Positions 1 to 10,078 of a stretch of 64,000 nt of DNA are shown piece by piece. The first letter of the stretch is position 1. The number at the start of each line of letters is the position of its first letter. The notes beneath the pieces are model-generated. The model did not search any database and had not been told where the DNA came from. It saw only the letters and a list, made by a program, of their open reading frames with translations. Position numbers and translations under genes: made by a program. The DNA comes from Pseudarthrobacter sp. fls2-241-R2A-127. GTDB taxonomy: Bacteria; Actinomycetota; Actinomycetes; Actinomycetales; Micrococcaceae. The stretch lies in assembly GCF_030209355.1 (NCBI RefSeq), contig NZ_JARVSF010000005.1, positions 62,001 to 126,000 on the forward strand, read 5' to 3'.

Positions 1-282
1 GGTGGAGCGGTGGCCGGGTTCGCCATCCTGTCCAGGACGGAACTGCTGCTGGGCATCGTCGGCGGCCTCTTCGTACTGATCACCCTTTCCGTCATCATCC
101 AGGTGGGCTACTTCAAAGCCACCGGCGGAAAACGCGTGTTCAAGATGGCGCCGCTGCAGCACCACTTTGAACTGAAGGGGTGGGCCGAAGTGACCGTTGT
201 GGTCCGGTTCTGGATCCTGGGCGGACTCTTCGTCGCCGTGGGCCTGGGCATCTTCTACGCTGAATGGGTTGTACTGCTGTGA
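1..282 (+). CDS. mraY: MraY C-terminal end (phospho-MurNAc-pentapeptide transferase), 5' part outside window
   Basis: The last 93 codons of a membrane protein run in from the left edge and stop at 280-282. The enzyme moves phospho-MurNAc-pentapeptide onto undecaprenyl phosphate to make lipid I at the inner face of the membrane. Two hydrophobic segments are visible (about residues 13-35 and 68-90 of the fragment). Between them is a cytoplasmic stretch with the family-typical [10 protein letters not shown] motif, which carries the histidines of the MraY active-site region. The stop overlaps the murD start (GTGA), so translation is probably coupled. The upstream limit is unknown because the gene is cut by the window. 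Confidence 0.95.
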   Translation, partial: GGAVAGFAILSRTELLLGIVGGLFVLITLSVIIQVGYFKATGGKRVFKMAPLQHHFELKGWAEVTVVVRFWILGGLFVAVGLGIFYAEWVVLL

Positions 283-1841
283 CCGTTTCCCCCCGCCTGG
301 CCAACCTCGTCTCCTGGGACTCCGATTGGGCCGGCCTGCGCGTTGCCGTCACCGGCATCGGCGTCTCCGGGTTCGCGGCGGCAGACACCCTGATCGAACT
401 CGGCGCACGCGTGGTGGTGGTGGACGCCGCCACCAGCGACACGGCGCGGGCGCATGCCGATACCCTGAAAATCGTGGGTGCCGCCGACGTCCTGCTGGGG
501 CCGGATGCCGTCACCCACATTCCCCGGATCGACGGCGAACTCCCGGAACTGATCGTGACCTCGCCCGGGTGGCGCCCGGACCAGGCGCTACTCGCTGCCG
601 CGGCCCGCGCGCACATCCCAGTGTGGGGTGACGTCGAGCTCGCCTGGCGCGTGCGGATCAGAGAGGGCCGTAAGACGGCCGACTGGCTGGCCATTACCGG
701 AACGAACGGAAAGACCACCACGGTGGGCCTTACGGAATCGATGCTCCGGGCCGCCGGCCTGAAGGCCATCGCCGTCGGCAACGTTGGCACATCCATCCTC
801 GATGCCCTTCGCGATCCGGTCGACTACGACGTCTTCGCCGTCGAACTTTCCAGCTTCCAACTGCACTGGGCCGAGTCGCTCTCGCCGGTGGCCAGCGTGT
901 GCCTCAACGTGGCCGAGGACCACGTGGACTGGCACGGATCCTACGATTCGTACCTGGCTGACAAGGCCAAAGTTTACGAGAACACCCAAAAAGCCTGCAT
1001 CTACAACGCCGAGCAGATTGAAACCGAGCGGATGGTGGAGAACGCCGACGTCGTCGAGGGCTGCCGTGCCGTGGGCTTCACCACGGTCACGCCTGCCATC
1101 AGCATGCTTGGCGTCGTCGAGGGGCTGCTCGTGGACCGTGCGTTCATCGAAGAACGCCGGGAAAGCGCAGCAGAACTCGCGTCCATGGCCGACCTCGGAC
1201 CGCTGGCACCCCGCCACATGGTGGCCAACGCCCTCGCTGCCGCCGGCCTGGTGCGCGCATACGGTGTTGACCCCAAGGCCGTCCGCCAAGGCATCCTGGA
1301 CTACGTCCCGGGAGACCACCGCATCCAGCCGGTGGCCCGCATGAACGGAGTCCTCTGGGTTAATGACTCCAAAGCCACCAACCCGCATGCCGCCTCGGCT
1401 TCCCTCTCCGCCTTCACCAAGGTGGTCTGGATCGCCGGTGGACTCTCAAAGGGCGTCAGCTACGACGACCTCGTCAGGCAGCACGCCGCCAGGCTCAAAG
1501 CCGTGGTCCTGATCGGAACTGACACCAGCGGCCTCCGTGAGGCCATCCGGCGACACGCGCCGGATGTCCCGGTCATCGAGCCGGAAGCGGGCGACACTGA
1601 AGGCGTGGAGACTGCTTCTGCGCCCGGTGCCACAGCGGCCGGTTCCCCCGGCAACGGAGAACTGGTGATGGTCCGGGCCGTCGCGTCAGCAGCCCGGCTC
1701 GCCGAATCAGGCGACACCGTGCTGATGGCGCCGGCTGCGGCCTCCATGGATCAGTTCTCTTCCTACGCTCACCGTGGTGGTACATTCATCGACGCTGTCC
1801 GCGAGCTGGTGGAAGGGCAGGCCCAGACCGGCGAGGAGTAA
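279..1841 (+). CDS. murD: UDP-N-acetylmuramoyl-L-alanine--D-glutamate ligase MurD
   Basis: This cytoplasmic ATP-dependent ligase adds D-glutamate to UDP-MurNAc-L-Ala. The product is 520 aa from the GTG at 279, somewhat longer than the usual ~450. The N-terminal Rossmann-like domain opens with V-T-G-I-G-V-S-G. The central domain has the Mur ligase P-loop GTNGKTTT at residues 141-148, and the C-terminal ligase domain contains the W-V-N-D-S-K-A-T-N motif. Extra length comes partly from an Ala/Gly/Pro-rich loop near residues 440-465. An ATG lies in frame at 264, but the GTG at 279 gives the four-base overlap with the mraY stop typical of this cluster and is preferred. ftsW follows 2 bases later. 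Confidence 0.97.
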   Translation: MTVSPRLANLVSWDSDWAGLRVAVTGIGVSGFAAADTLIELGARVVVVDAATSDTARAHADTLKIVGAADVLLGPDAVTHIPRIDGELPELIVTSPGWRPDQALLAAAARAHIPVWGDVELAWRVRIREGRKTADWLAITGTNGKTTTVGLTESMLRAAGLKAIAVGNVGTSILDALRDPVDYDVFAVELSSFQLHWAESLSPVASVCLNVAEDHVDWHGSYDSYLADKAKVYENTQKACIYNAEQIETERMVENADVVEGCRAVGFTTVTPAISMLGVVEGLLVDRAFIEERRESAAELASMADLGPLAPRHMVANALAAAGLVRAYGVDPKAVRQGILDYVPGDHRIQPVARMNGVLWVNDSKATNPHAASASLSAFTKVVWIAGGLSKGVSYDDLVRQHAARLKAVVLIGTDTSGLREAIRRHAPDVPVIEPEAGDTEGVETASAPGATAAGSPGNGELVMVRAVASAARLAESGDTVLMAPAAASMDQFSSYAHRGGTFIDAVRELVEGQAQTGEE

Positions 1842-1843
1842 CA

Positions 1844-3169
1844 ATGGTCAGCACGCCAACCCGGCCACAGGGCAGCAAGCCGCGCTCCGGCTCCGCTGCC
1901 AAGGCCGCCCGGCCGCCGGCATCATTCCGGATGAGACTGCAGGCCCTGCACCACAAGTTCTGGTCCGCCCTGGAGGGCACCGGAACCTCCAAGAGCGGCT
2001 CCACCTACTACCTGATCCTGGGTGCCACCGTTGCCCTGACCGCCATCGGCATCATGATGGTGCTCTCCGCCTCCAGCGTCGAATCGATCGCTGCCGGCAA
2101 ATCCCCCTACGGCGACGCCATTAAACAGGGCGTCTTTGCGGCGATCGGGATCTTCACCATGTTCGTCCTTTCGCGCATCAACGTCGTATGGCTCAAGCGG
2201 CTGGCCTGGCCCGCCGTCGGGGCCGCCGTGCTGCTGCTGGGGCTCGTCCAGGTGGTGGGCGAGGAAATCAATGGCAACCGGAACTGGATCGACATCGGCG
2301 GCATCAGCTTCCAGCCCTCGGAAGCGGCGAAGCTGGCCCTCGCCCTCTGGATGGCCACTGTCCTTGCCAGGAAGGGCAGGCTGCTCAGCCGGTGGCAGCA
2401 CGTCTTGGTTCCGGCCATACCCATGGCCGCGGTCGTCATCGTCCTGATCCTGGTGGGCAACGACCTCGGCACGGCCATGATCATCATGATGATCGTGGCC
2501 GCGGCCCTGTTCTTCGCCGGTGTACCCCTCTACCTGTTCGGGATCGCCGGCATCATCGCCGCCGCCGGCACCGCCTTCATGGCCATCACCAGCTCCAACC
2601 GCATGTGCCGGATCACCTCCTGGTGGACGGGGCAGTCCTGCGCCGACGGCGTCGACGCCAACTATCAGGCAACCAACGGCCTCTACGGACTCGCCTCCGG
2701 TGGCTGGCTCGGGGTGGGCCTTGGTCAGAGCCGGCAAAAGTACAGCTGGATCCCCGAAGCCCACAACGACTTCATCTTCGCCATCATCGGCGAGGAACTC
2801 GGCCTGGTAGGGACCGTCGTCGTGCTGGTCCTGTTCGCCATCCTGGGCGCCGCGATCTACCGGGTGGTGGTGGCTCAGGAAGACATGTTCCACCGCGTCC
2901 TGGCCGGCACCATCATGGTCTGGCTCCTGGGCCAGGCCACCGTGAACATGTCCGTGGTCACCGGACTGGTGCCCGTCATCGGTGTGCCGCTGCCGTTCAT
3001 TTCCTACGGCGGTTCGGCTCTGATGATGTCCCTGTGCGCGATCGGCGTGGTCCTCTCCCTTGCCCGGGAGCAAATGGCGCCGGCCATGCGGCCCAAGCGG
3101 ATGCTGACGTTCAAGGCCCGGAAAGACCGCGACAAGAGCCAACCCAAGAATTCCAGAAAGCGTGCCTAA
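1844..3169 (+). CDS. ftsW: Division septum glycosyltransferase/SEDS protein FtsW
   Basis: This is a SEDS-family polytopic membrane protein that polymerises glycan strands at the division septum together with a class B penicillin-binding protein. It has 441 aa and about ten hydrophobic segments starting near residue 63. Both ends are long, basic and hydrophilic: an N-terminal tail of about 45 residues and a Lys/Arg-rich C-terminal tail. Family motifs seen are N-R-N-W-I-D (first large loop), Q-P-S-E-A-A-K, the G-x-G-L-G-Q-S loop, E-A-H-N-D-F-I-F and the late P-F-I-S-Y-G-G-S. RodA is the alternative, but position between murD and murG decides for FtsW. Confidence 0.97.
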   Translation: MVSTPTRPQGSKPRSGSAAKAARPPASFRMRLQALHHKFWSALEGTGTSKSGSTYYLILGATVALTAIGIMMVLSASSVESIAAGKSPYGDAIKQGVFAAIGIFTMFVLSRINVVWLKRLAWPAVGAAVLLLGLVQVVGEEINGNRNWIDIGGISFQPSEAAKLALALWMATVLARKGRLLSRWQHVLVPAIPMAAVVIVLILVGNDLGTAMIIMMIVAAALFFAGVPLYLFGIAGIIAAAGTAFMAITSSNRMCRITSWWTGQSCADGVDANYQATNGLYGLASGGWLGVGLGQSRQKYSWIPEAHNDFIFAIIGEELGLVGTVVVLVLFAILGAAIYRVVVAQEDMFHRVLAGTIMVWLLGQATVNMSVVTGLVPVIGVPLPFISYGGSALMMSLCAIGVVLSLAREQMAPAMRPKRMLTFKARKDRDKSQPKNSRKRA

Positions 3170-3175
3170 CCTCAG

Positions 3176-4276
3176 ATGACACCTGCAACACCCTCTATCG
3201 TCCTGGCCGGTGGCGGTACGGCCGGCCACATCAGCCCCCTGCTCGCCATCGCGGCTGCACTCCGGAGCGAAGCACCGGGGGCGGAGATCCTCGCCGTCGG
3301 AACGCCGTCCGGGATGGAAACCCGCCTGGTTCCGGCCGCCGGCGTGCAACTGGCCACGATTGACCGGGTGCCGTTTCCACGGAAACCCTCAGCTGACCTG
3401 TTCCGCCTGCCAGCGAGGCTGGCCGGCGCGGTCCGCCAGGCTGGCGCCATCCTGGACCGGGCCCACGCTGATGTGCTGGTGGGTGTGGGCGGGTACGTCT
3501 GCACCCCCATGTACCTGGCCGCACGGAAGCGCCGGATCCCCGTGGTGATCCACGAGGCCAACGCACGCCCGGGACTGGCCAACCGGGTGGGGGCATTCCT
3601 CAACGGCCGGGTGGCCGTGGCATTCGAAGGCACCCCGCTCCGGAATGCCGTCCATGTGGGAATGCCCATGCGGAAGGAAATCTCCGGGCTGGACCGCAAG
3701 GCCGCCAGGACTTCGGCCAGGGCCGCTTTGGGGCTTGATCCCCAGCAGCCCACCTTGATCGTGACGGGTGGGTCCTCCGGAGCGCAAAGCATCAACCGCA
3801 CCATCGCCGCCGCCGTGGGCGCGCTTGCCGACGCCGGAATCCAGACGCTGCACGTCACCGGCCGCGGCAAGACCGTGCTGGATGAGGCCGGCCAGCCCCT
3901 CGCCGCGGAGGGGTACCGGCAGGTGGAGTACATCGACGGCATGGAGCTCGCCTACGCCGCGGCTGACCTGCTGCTGGCACGCTCGGGGGCCGCTACGGTC
4001 TGCGAGGTAGCAGCCGTGGGCGTTCCCGCAGTGCTGGTGCCCCTTCCCATCGGCAACGGCGAGCAGTCCTTGAACGCCGCTGGCCTGGTCGCCGCAGGCG
4101 GCGCACTATTGGTGGCCGACCGTGAATTTACTCCCGACTGGGTGGCACGCGAACTGATCCCCCTGATCACCGACAAGGCACGGCTCGCAGCCATGGAAGC
4201 AAAGTCCTACCGGCTCGGTATCCGAAATGCCGACCAGCGGATGGCTGGTCTTGTCCTGGAAGCGGTATCCGCATGA
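3176..4276 (+). CDS. murG: UDP-GlcNAc--undecaprenyl-pyrophosphoryl-MurNAc-pentapeptide transferase MurG
   Basis: This peripheral membrane GT28 glycosyltransferase turns lipid I into lipid II. It has 366 aa, the normal size. The N-terminal glycine-rich loop GGGTAGH lies at residues 12-18. The second glycine-rich stretch is V-G-V-G-G-Y, and the donor-binding C-terminal half has V-T-G-G-S-S-G-A-Q and R-S-G-A-A-T-V-C-E. The start ATG at 3176 lies 6 bases after the ftsW stop. The last bases overlap murC by four (ATGA at 4273-4276), a coupling signal. Confidence 0.97.
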   Translation: MTPATPSIVLAGGGTAGHISPLLAIAAALRSEAPGAEILAVGTPSGMETRLVPAAGVQLATIDRVPFPRKPSADLFRLPARLAGAVRQAGAILDRAHADVLVGVGGYVCTPMYLAARKRRIPVVIHEANARPGLANRVGAFLNGRVAVAFEGTPLRNAVHVGMPMRKEISGLDRKAARTSARAALGLDPQQPTLIVTGGSSGAQSINRTIAAAVGALADAGIQTLHVTGRGKTVLDEAGQPLAAEGYRQVEYIDGMELAYAAADLLLARSGAATVCEVAAVGVPAVLVPLPIGNGEQSLNAAGLVAAGGALLVADREFTPDWVARELIPLITDKARLAAMEAKSYRLGIRNADQRMAGLVLEAVSA

Positions 4277-5649
4277 ACCCCATCACCAACGCACACACCG
4301 ACACCCTCGGCAGGGTGCACTTCATCGGCGTCGGGGGAGTGGGCATGTCCGCCGTGGCCCGGATCATGGTGGCCCGTGGCGTCCCGGTCAGCGGATCCGA
4401 TGCCAAGGACCTGCCCGTCATGGCGGACCTCGCGGCGGCCGGTGCCCGCATCGCGGTCGGGTATGCCGCGGAAAACCTGGGGGATGCACAGACGGTGGTG
4501 GCCGGGTCCGCCATCAGGGAAGACAACCCCGAACTGGCTGCGGCGAGGAAGGCCGGGCTGCCCGTACTGCACCGCTCCGAGGCCCTGGCAGCCACCATGG
4601 AGGACGACGCCGTGGTGACGGTGGCGGGAACGCATGGAAAATCCACCACGACCTCCATGATTACCGTGTTGCTGCGTGCTGCCGGCTTGGACCCCTCCTT
4701 CGCCGTGGGGGCCAATATTCCCGCCCTTGGCGTCAACGCCGCCCACGGGACATCAGGGATCTTCGTTGCGGAGGCCGACGAATCCGATGGTTCCTTCCTT
4801 AACTACCGGCCCCGGATCGCCGTCGTCACCAACGTCGAGCCCGACCACCTCGACTACTACGGCACAGCCGAGGCGGTCTACGCGTCCTTTGACCGGTTCA
4901 CCGCGCTGCTGCCTTCTGACGGGCTCCTCGTTGCCTGTGCTGACGACGCCGGAGCGTTGGCCCTCGCCGAGAGGACCAAGGCCCGCGGGGCCGCGCGGGT
5001 GGTCCTGTACGGCACCAGCGAGGCCGCTGACGTTCGGCTGCTCGACGACGGCCCGGGCCAGGTGGCCGTGGCAACCCCCGGTGCGCAGTTCCCGCTTGCC
5101 CTGCAGGTACCCGGCCGGCACAACGCGCTCAATGCCGCAGCGGCGTTTGCAGTGGCCCTGGAACTAGGCGTGGATCCGGCGGCAGCCGCGGCCGGCCTTG
5201 CCGAGTTCTCGGGAGCCTCCCGCCGCTTCGAACTGAAAGGCTCAGCCCGGGGGGTGCGGGTCTTCGACGATTACGCTCACCACCCCACGGAAGTCCGTGC
5301 TGCCCTTGCCGCGGCCCGCTCCGTCGCCGGGGACCATAAAGTCCACGTCTTGTTCCAGCCGCACCTGTTCTCCCGGACGAGGGAGTTCGCGGCCGAATTC
5401 GCCGACGCCCTGAACCTCGCTGACACCGCCCTGGTCCTGGACATCTATCCTGCCAGGGAAGACCCCATTCCGGGCGTCACCAGCCAGCTCATCGCCGACC
5501 ACCTCACCGGGGGAGGACGGTTGGTGGCAGCCGACGACGCCGTCCCCACCCTGGCAGCAGCCGCCGGCGAGGGCGACGTCGTCCTGACCGTCGGTGCCGG
5601 TGACGTCACCGCCTATGGCCCCCGGATCGTGGAGGCACTTCATGCCTAG
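4273..5649 (+). CDS. murC: UDP-N-acetylmuramate--L-alanine ligase MurC
   Basis: This cytoplasmic ligase adds the first stem-peptide residue, L-alanine, to UDP-MurNAc. The 458-aa protein has the three Mur ligase domains. They are an N-terminal UDP-binding domain with [11 protein letters not shown], the ATP loop G-T-H-G-K-S-T at residues 119-125, and the C-terminal domain with D-D-Y-A-H-H-P-T-E. These last residues, together with T-H-G-K, separate MurC from MurD and MurE. Its start overlaps murG by four bases and its end overlaps ftsQ by eight. Confidence 0.97.
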   Translation: MNPITNAHTDTLGRVHFIGVGGVGMSAVARIMVARGVPVSGSDAKDLPVMADLAAAGARIAVGYAAENLGDAQTVVAGSAIREDNPELAAARKAGLPVLHRSEALAATMEDDAVVTVAGTHGKSTTTSMITVLLRAAGLDPSFAVGANIPALGVNAAHGTSGIFVAEADESDGSFLNYRPRIAVVTNVEPDHLDYYGTAEAVYASFDRFTALLPSDGLLVACADDAGALALAERTKARGAARVVLYGTSEAADVRLLDDGPGQVAVATPGAQFPLALQVPGRHNALNAAAAFAVALELGVDPAAAAAGLAEFSGASRRFELKGSARGVRVFDDYAHHPTEVRAALAAARSVAGDHKVHVLFQPHLFSRTREFAAEFADALNLADTALVLDIYPAREDPIPGVTSQLIADHLTGGGRLVAADDAVPTLAAAAGEGDVVLTVGAGDVTAYGPRIVEALHA

Positions 5650-6559
5650 CTCCCGCCGCCCCACCTACGCCCCTCCGAAGCGGCCCAACCGGACCGACGC
5701 AGCCGCGGGTACCGGTGCCCGGAAAGACCCGGAGAACGGTGGTACCCCTGCCCCCGGCGGGGACGTCATCACCGCTTCGCGCGGCATTCCGGACCAGGCG
5801 GCGCAAAAACCGGCCAAGGTGCAGGAACCGGCCGGTGCGACAGTTTTGGCGTTCCCGGAGCCCAAAGCCAAACGGCGCCGGAAGAAAATCCTGATCGCCG
5901 TGGGCACCGTGCTGGTGCTGGTGGCCGGGATCGTGGCCGGTGCCATCTATTCACCCGTCCTCGCCCTCCAGACCATCTCGGTCAGCGGCACCCGGCTCCT
6001 GACGCCCGCCCAGGTGCAGGCCGCCCTGGAACCGCTCCACGGCAAGCCGCTGCCGCAGATCAGTGATGAGGACGTCCGGAACCTCCTCGGGCCGTTGGTC
6101 CAGGTTAAGTCCGTTTCGGTCGAGGCGCGGCCGCCCTCCACGCTGGCCATCGCGGTGCACGAGCGGGTCCCCGTGGCCCTGGTTAAGCAGGGCGATCAGT
6201 ACCAACTGGTGGATGTCGACGGCGTCCAGCTGGGCACCACGGCCGATCCGGCGTCGGCGTCGCTGCCGGTGATTGACGGCGGGGCCGGCGCGATCGGCCA
6301 GGATCTGTTCCGTGCCACGGCAGCAGTCTTGGGTGCGTTGCCGGCGGACGTGCTGGCCAGGCTTTCCAATGCCTCCGCCCAGTCCGTGGATGCCGTCGAG
6401 CTGAAGCTCGTGGACGGCCAGACGATCGTTTGGGGCAACGCTTCGGAAAAGGAGCTCAAGGCCAAGGTGCTGGCCGCGCTGCTCAAGGTTCCGGCGGATC
6501 CGAAGAACCCCGTCAGGGTCTACGATGTCAGTGTGCCCCGGCACCCCGTGACGCGCTGA
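5642..6559 (+). CDS. ftsQ: Cell division protein FtsQ/DivIB
   Basis: This single-pass divisome protein links FtsL/FtsB to septal synthesis. It has 305 aa from the ATG at 5642, which overlaps the end of murC by eight bases. Longer in-frame starts lie deep in murC and are disfavoured. The N-terminal ~80 residues are cytoplasmic, Pro/Lys-rich and disordered-looking. One transmembrane segment follows a K-R-R-R-K-K cluster (about residues 82-107). Then come a POTRA-like domain beginning with the T-I-S-V-S-G-T family pattern and the FtsQ beta domain. Sequence in this family is weakly conserved, so the call leans on architecture and gene order. Confidence 0.93.
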   Translation: MPSSRRPTYAPPKRPNRTDAAAGTGARKDPENGGTPAPGGDVITASRGIPDQAAQKPAKVQEPAGATVLAFPEPKAKRRRKKILIAVGTVLVLVAGIVAGAIYSPVLALQTISVSGTRLLTPAQVQAALEPLHGKPLPQISDEDVRNLLGPLVQVKSVSVEARPPSTLAIAVHERVPVALVKQGDQYQLVDVDGVQLGTTADPASASLPVIDGGAGAIGQDLFRATAAVLGALPADVLARLSNASAQSVDAVELKLVDGQTIVWGNASEKELKAKVLAALLKVPADPKNPVRVYDVSVPRHPVTR

Positions 6560-6572
6560 GCGCTTTCTTTCC

Positions 6573-6630
6573 CGGTATTAATCCGACACGCGGACCCGGT
6601 TATTGAATGTCGGATCCAGAGGAAATACCG
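6573..6630. repeat. Nested inverted repeats between ftsQ and ftsZ
   Basis: Outer arms CGGTATT (6573-6579) and AATACCG (6624-6630) enclose inner arms TCCGACA (6582-6588) and TGTCGGA (6608-6614). All arms are perfect. No T-run follows, so it does not look like a normal terminator. It lies just upstream of the ftsZ promoter candidate and could be a regulator site or an RNA structure at the end of the ftsQ transcript. Confidence 0.5.
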
Positions 6631-6633
6631 TCA

Positions 6634-6663
6634 CAGACATGAGTTACTTGACATAACTATAAT
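6634..6663 (+). promoter_or_regulatory. Candidate ftsZ promoter
   Basis: A perfect -10 hexamer TATAAT (6658-6663) sits in an AT-rich patch unusual for this window. An 18-base spacer separates it from CAGACA (6634-6639), a 4/6 match to the -35 consensus. A TTGACA at 6648-6653 is too close to serve this -10. About 80 bases of leader would precede the GTG start of ftsZ. Actinobacteria commonly have dedicated ftsZ promoters in this gap; the exact start here is inferred. Confidence 0.5.
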
Positions 6664-6744
6664 CTTCAACTCGAAGGTTAAGGTTGCAGGGTTCAAGCTC
6701 ACCATCAGTTTTCGCAATACAGACACGAACAAGGGACACGTAAC

Positions 6745-7998
6745 GTGGCAGCTCCGCAGAATTACTTGGCCGTCATCAAAGTCGTCGGCATCGGCGGCGG
6801 TGGCGTGAACGCAGTCAACCGCATGATCGAGGTCGGCCTCAGGGGTGTTGAATTCATCGCCATCAACACCGACGCCCAGGCCCTGCTGATGAGCGACGCC
6901 GACGTCAAGCTCGACGTCGGGCGCGAGCTGACCCGCGGCCTGGGGGCCGGGGCCAACCCGGAGGTAGGCAAGCAGGCTGCCGAGGACCACGCAGACGAGA
7001 TCGAGGAAGTCCTCCGCGGCGCCGACATGGTCTTCGTGACCGCCGGCGAAGGCGGCGGAACGGGCACCGGCGGCGCTCCCGTCGTCGCCCGGATCGCACG
7101 CTCCCTCGGGGCCCTGACCATCGGCGTTGTCACCCGTCCGTTCACTTTCGAGGGCCGGCGCCGCGCCGGCTCCGCCGAGGCCGGCATCGACGCCCTGCGC
7201 GACGAAGTGGACACCCTGATCGTGATCCCCAACGACCGCTTGCTCTCCATCAGCGACCGCAACGTCTCGGTGCTGGACGCCTTCCGTTCCGCCGACCAGG
7301 TCCTGCTGTCCGGTGTCCAGGGCATCACCGACCTCATCACCACCCCGGGCCTGATCAACCTCGACTTCGCCGACGTCAAGTCCGTGATGCAGGGGGCCGG
7401 CTCCGCGCTCATGGGTATCGGCTCGGCACGCGGTGAGGACCGCGCCGTCAAGGCTGCCGAACTGGCCATTGCATCGCCCCTGCTGGAAGCCTCGATCGAC
7501 GGCGCCCACGGCGTGTTGCTCTCCATCCAGGGTGGATCCGACCTGGGCCTCTTCGAGATCAACGAAGCCGCACGGCTGGTCCAGGAAGTGGCCCACCCGG
7601 AGGCCAACATCATCTTCGGCGCCGTCATCGATGACGCCCTGGGCGACGAAGCACGCGTCACCGTCATTGCTGCCGGCTTCGACGACGTCAAGGCCACCTC
7701 ACCGTCCATGGACCAGTCACAGCCGCAGGCCGCCCCCCAGCGGCCCGCTGCCCCCGCTGCCGCCCCCGCCTCTGCCCACCCCCAGGGTGGAAACCAGCAG
7801 GGCAGCGGAAGCCACCAGCAGAACGTCCAGCCCATCCATGCCGGTGTCGGTGCCGCGGGCCTGAGCAACTGGGGCCAGCAGCGTCCGTCTGCCGTCCCGG
7901 CCGACTCCGGTTTCGACGTGGACCTCCCGTCCGTCGTGGAGCCGGACATGACCGGCAACCACCCGGACGACCTGGATGTCCCCGACTTCCTGAAGTAG
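6745..7998 (+). CDS. ftsZ: Cell division GTPase FtsZ
   Basis: This tubulin homologue assembles the Z ring. It has 417 aa from a GTG start. The N-terminal GTPase core has I-G-G-G-G-V-N-A, the tubulin signature GGGTGTG at residues 103-109, and the catalytic T7 loop N-L-D-F-A-D at 205-210. After the core (about residue 315) comes a Pro/Ala/Gln-rich linker of about 90 residues. The protein ends with the short conserved [10 protein letters not shown] tail that binds partners such as SepF and FtsW. The 185-base gap upstream, with its own promoter candidate, suggests expression partly independent of ftsQ. Confidence 0.98.
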   Translation: MAAPQNYLAVIKVVGIGGGGVNAVNRMIEVGLRGVEFIAINTDAQALLMSDADVKLDVGRELTRGLGAGANPEVGKQAAEDHADEIEEVLRGADMVFVTAGEGGGTGTGGAPVVARIARSLGALTIGVVTRPFTFEGRRRAGSAEAGIDALRDEVDTLIVIPNDRLLSISDRNVSVLDAFRSADQVLLSGVQGITDLITTPGLINLDFADVKSVMQGAGSALMGIGSARGEDRAVKAAELAIASPLLEASIDGAHGVLLSIQGGSDLGLFEINEAARLVQEVAHPEANIIFGAVIDDALGDEARVTVIAAGFDDVKATSPSMDQSQPQAAPQRPAAPAAAPASAHPQGGNQQGSGSHQQNVQPIHAGVGAAGLSNWGQQRPSAVPADSGFDVDLPSVVEPDMTGNHPDDLDVPDFLK

Positions 7999-8006
7999 GC
8001 ACCGGC

Positions 8007-8696
8007 TTGTTCCATTGGCGCGCCGACATCCTGCCCGGGGTGTCGGCCGCATTCACCGACGCCGGTGCCGGAAACCTGGCCCTGCACGTGGGGGACGACC
8101 CCGCCCGGGTCATGGCGCGCCGGAGCCGCCTGGAGGAATCCATCGGCGCCCTCCCGGGGTCGCTGTGCTTCATGAATCAGGTCCACGGCACCGCCGTCGC
8201 CCTGATGGGGCGGGACTCTCCGGTTCCCGAAGCTGATGCCATGGTGTCCAGGGGTCTTCCCCTGGCCGTCATGGTGGCCGACTGCATCCCCGTAATACTC
8301 GCGGGGGAGTCGGGCGACGGGCCCGTCCTCGCTGCCGTCCATGCCGGCCGGCCCGGTACCGCCGACGGAGTCCTGCCCGCCGCCGTGGATGCCATGAAGT
8401 CCCTTGGGGCATCCCGTATCCGTGCGTGGCTGGGGCCTTCGATCTGCGGAGCGTGCTACGAGGTCCCCGCTGCCCTGCGCGACGAAGTAGCTGCCAAGGT
8501 ACCCGCAACATGGAGCACCACCTCCTGGGGAACCCCAGGGCTGGACCTGCCCGCGGGGGCCCGGAGCCAACTGGAGGCCGCCGGCGTCGAAGTGGCCTAC
8601 TCCGGACCCTGCACCCTCGAGACCCAATCGCTGTACTCCTACCGCCGGGACCGGAATACCGGCCGCTTCGCCGGGCTGGTGTGGTGCCATGACTGA
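8007..8696 (+). CDS. pgeF: Multicopper polyphenol oxidase/YfiH-family (PgeF) protein
   Basis: This is a laccase-domain protein of 229 aa. Members act as purine nucleoside phosphorylases/adenosine deaminases, and some hydrolyse misincorporated L-Ser from UDP-MurNAc (PgeF role). The metal-binding triad is visible as His in N-Q-V-H-G-T, Cys in S-I-C-G-A-C-Y-E-V and His in A-V-H-A-G-R-P-G-T. The usual Trp of the H-A-G-W-R-G motif is missing here (H-A-G-R-P-G). The start is the TTG at 8007, 8 bases after ftsZ. The next gene overlaps it by eight bases. Position in the ftsZ operon fits a cell wall quality-control role, which is inference. Confidence 0.88.
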   Translation: MFHWRADILPGVSAAFTDAGAGNLALHVGDDPARVMARRSRLEESIGALPGSLCFMNQVHGTAVALMGRDSPVPEADAMVSRGLPLAVMVADCIPVILAGESGDGPVLAAVHAGRPGTADGVLPAAVDAMKSLGASRIRAWLGPSICGACYEVPAALRDEVAAKVPATWSTTSWGTPGLDLPAGARSQLEAAGVEVAYSGPCTLETQSLYSYRRDRNTGRFAGLVWCHD

Positions 8697-9441
8697 GCAT
8701 CCGCACGGCGAACAGGACCCGGCGCTCGATCCCCGCGCCACGGAACTCGCACAGCGGCTCACCGCGGTACGGAAGCGGATCGCAGCTGCGGCCGAAAGCG
8801 CAGGTCGCAGCGACCGTCCGCCGTCGCTCATCGTGGTCACCAAGTTCCACCCGGCCGCGGACATCCGGCGGCTCGCCACGCTCGGGGTCACCGACGTGGG
8901 CGAGAACCGGGACCAGGAGGCGGCTGCCAAATCCGCCGAACTGGCGGGCTTGGCCCTCAACTGGCATTTCGTGGGCCAGTTGCAGAGCAAGAAGGCCAAA
9001 TCGGTGGTCCGGTACGCCGCTGCCGTCCACTCAGTGGACCGCCTTCAGCTCGTGGACGCCCTGGCCAAGGCCGTGCGGAATGAGATGGATGCCGCGGGGC
9101 GGGCCCCTCTTGACTGCTTCATCCAGGTCAGCCTGGAGGACGACGGCGGCACGCACCGGGGCGGGGCTGACCCCGCCGACGTGCCCCTGCTGGCGGAAAG
9201 GATGGCCGGTTCCATCGGCCTGCACCTGGCCGGGGTCATGGCCGTGGCGCCGCTGGGAGCGCCGCCGGAACCGGCCTTCGAGAAGCTCGCGGCAATTTCG
9301 GCCCGGCTCGTGGCCGACCACCCCGGAGCCGCTGCCATCTCGGCCGGCATGAGCCAGGACCTGGAGGCGGCCGTCAAGTTCGGGGCGACACACCTGCGAA
9401 TCGGTTCCGATATTCTCGGTTCGCGTCCGGTGGTGGGGTAG
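8689..9441 (+). CDS. YggS/PROSC-family pyridoxal phosphate homeostasis protein
   Basis: This 250-aa single-domain alanine-racemase-fold protein binds PLP and buffers vitamin B6 pools; no enzyme activity is known for the family. The PLP lysine lies in I-V-V-T-K-F-H-P (about residue 50). V-G-E-N-R-D-Q-E, W-H-F-V-G-Q-L-Q-S-K-K and S-A-G-M-S-Q-D-L-E are the other signature stretches. It overlaps the preceding gene by eight bases and precedes sepF by 90 bases. The order ftsZ-pgeF-yggS-sepF is common in Gram-positive bacteria. Confidence 0.94.
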   Translation: MTEHPHGEQDPALDPRATELAQRLTAVRKRIAAAAESAGRSDRPPSLIVVTKFHPAADIRRLATLGVTDVGENRDQEAAAKSAELAGLALNWHFVGQLQSKKAKSVVRYAAAVHSVDRLQLVDALAKAVRNEMDAAGRAPLDCFIQVSLEDDGGTHRGGADPADVPLLAERMAGSIGLHLAGVMAVAPLGAPPEPAFEKLAAISARLVADHPGAAAISAGMSQDLEAAVKFGATHLRIGSDILGSRPVVG

Positions 9442-9531
9442 CGTCGGACCTGTTGGAAGTGATGGGCGGGGGACTCCAGTGCTGTCAAGTCATTGGGCGG
9501 CCCGCTTACGGGACACGATTAGGAGTCGACC

Positions 9532-10062
9532 ATGGCCGGCGCTCTGCGCAAGACAATGATCTATCTTGGGCTCGCCGACGGCGATGAGCATTACGAGTCC
9601 GAGCACCAGACCACACGTAAGGATGAGGACGAACCCATGGAAGTCGACCGCGAGGAACGCCGTGCCCCGGCACCGGTCCGCGAAGTCAGCCGTGAGGCGT
9701 CTTACACCCCTGAAGAGGAATACCGCGCCCCAGTGACCCCGATTAAGCGTGCGGCCTCGAGCCGTGAAGAGAACACCGGACTTCGCCAAATCACCACCAT
9801 CCACCCCCGCTCCTACAACGATGCCAAGCTCATCGGTGAAAGCTTCAGGGACGGCATCCCGGTGATCATGAACGTCACGGACATGGGCGAGGCAGACGCA
9901 AAGCGCCTGGTGGACTTCTCGGCCGGGCTGGTATTCGGCCTCCGCGGCAGCATTGAACGGGTCACCAACAAGGTGTTCCTGCTCTCGCCGTCCTACGTCG
10001 AAGTGATCGGCGACGACAAGAAAGCCAGCGACACCCAGGCCAGTTTCTTCAACCAGAGCTGA
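9532..10062 (+). CDS. sepF: Cell division protein SepF
   Basis: SepF anchors and bundles FtsZ at the membrane in bacteria without FtsA, as in actinobacteria. It has 176 aa. The N-terminal [14 protein letters not shown] helix is the membrane-binding amphipathic segment. A charged linker rich in Glu/Arg/Pro follows, then the SepF core from about residue 85 ([10 protein letters not shown] to V-E-V-I-G-D-D). An AGGAG Shine-Dalgarno sequence 8 bases before the ATG fixes the start. A strong hairpin lies just downstream. Confidence 0.97.
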   Translation: MAGALRKTMIYLGLADGDEHYESEHQTTRKDEDEPMEVDREERRAPAPVREVSREASYTPEEEYRAPVTPIKRAASSREENTGLRQITTIHPRSYNDAKLIGESFRDGIPVIMNVTDMGEADAKRLVDFSAGLVFGLRGSIERVTNKVFLLSPSYVEVIGDDKKASDTQASFFNQS

Positions 10063-10078
10063 CGGCAAAAGCCCTACG

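Noticed and set aside
6648..6653. TTGACA before ftsZ as the -35 of the main promoter
   Set aside because: It lies only four bases from the perfect TATAAT, and no -10 is found 16-19 bases downstream of it.
6762..8999. A 745-codon open frame antisense to ftsZ and its neighbours
   Set aside because: It spans three well-supported forward genes and has no family features.
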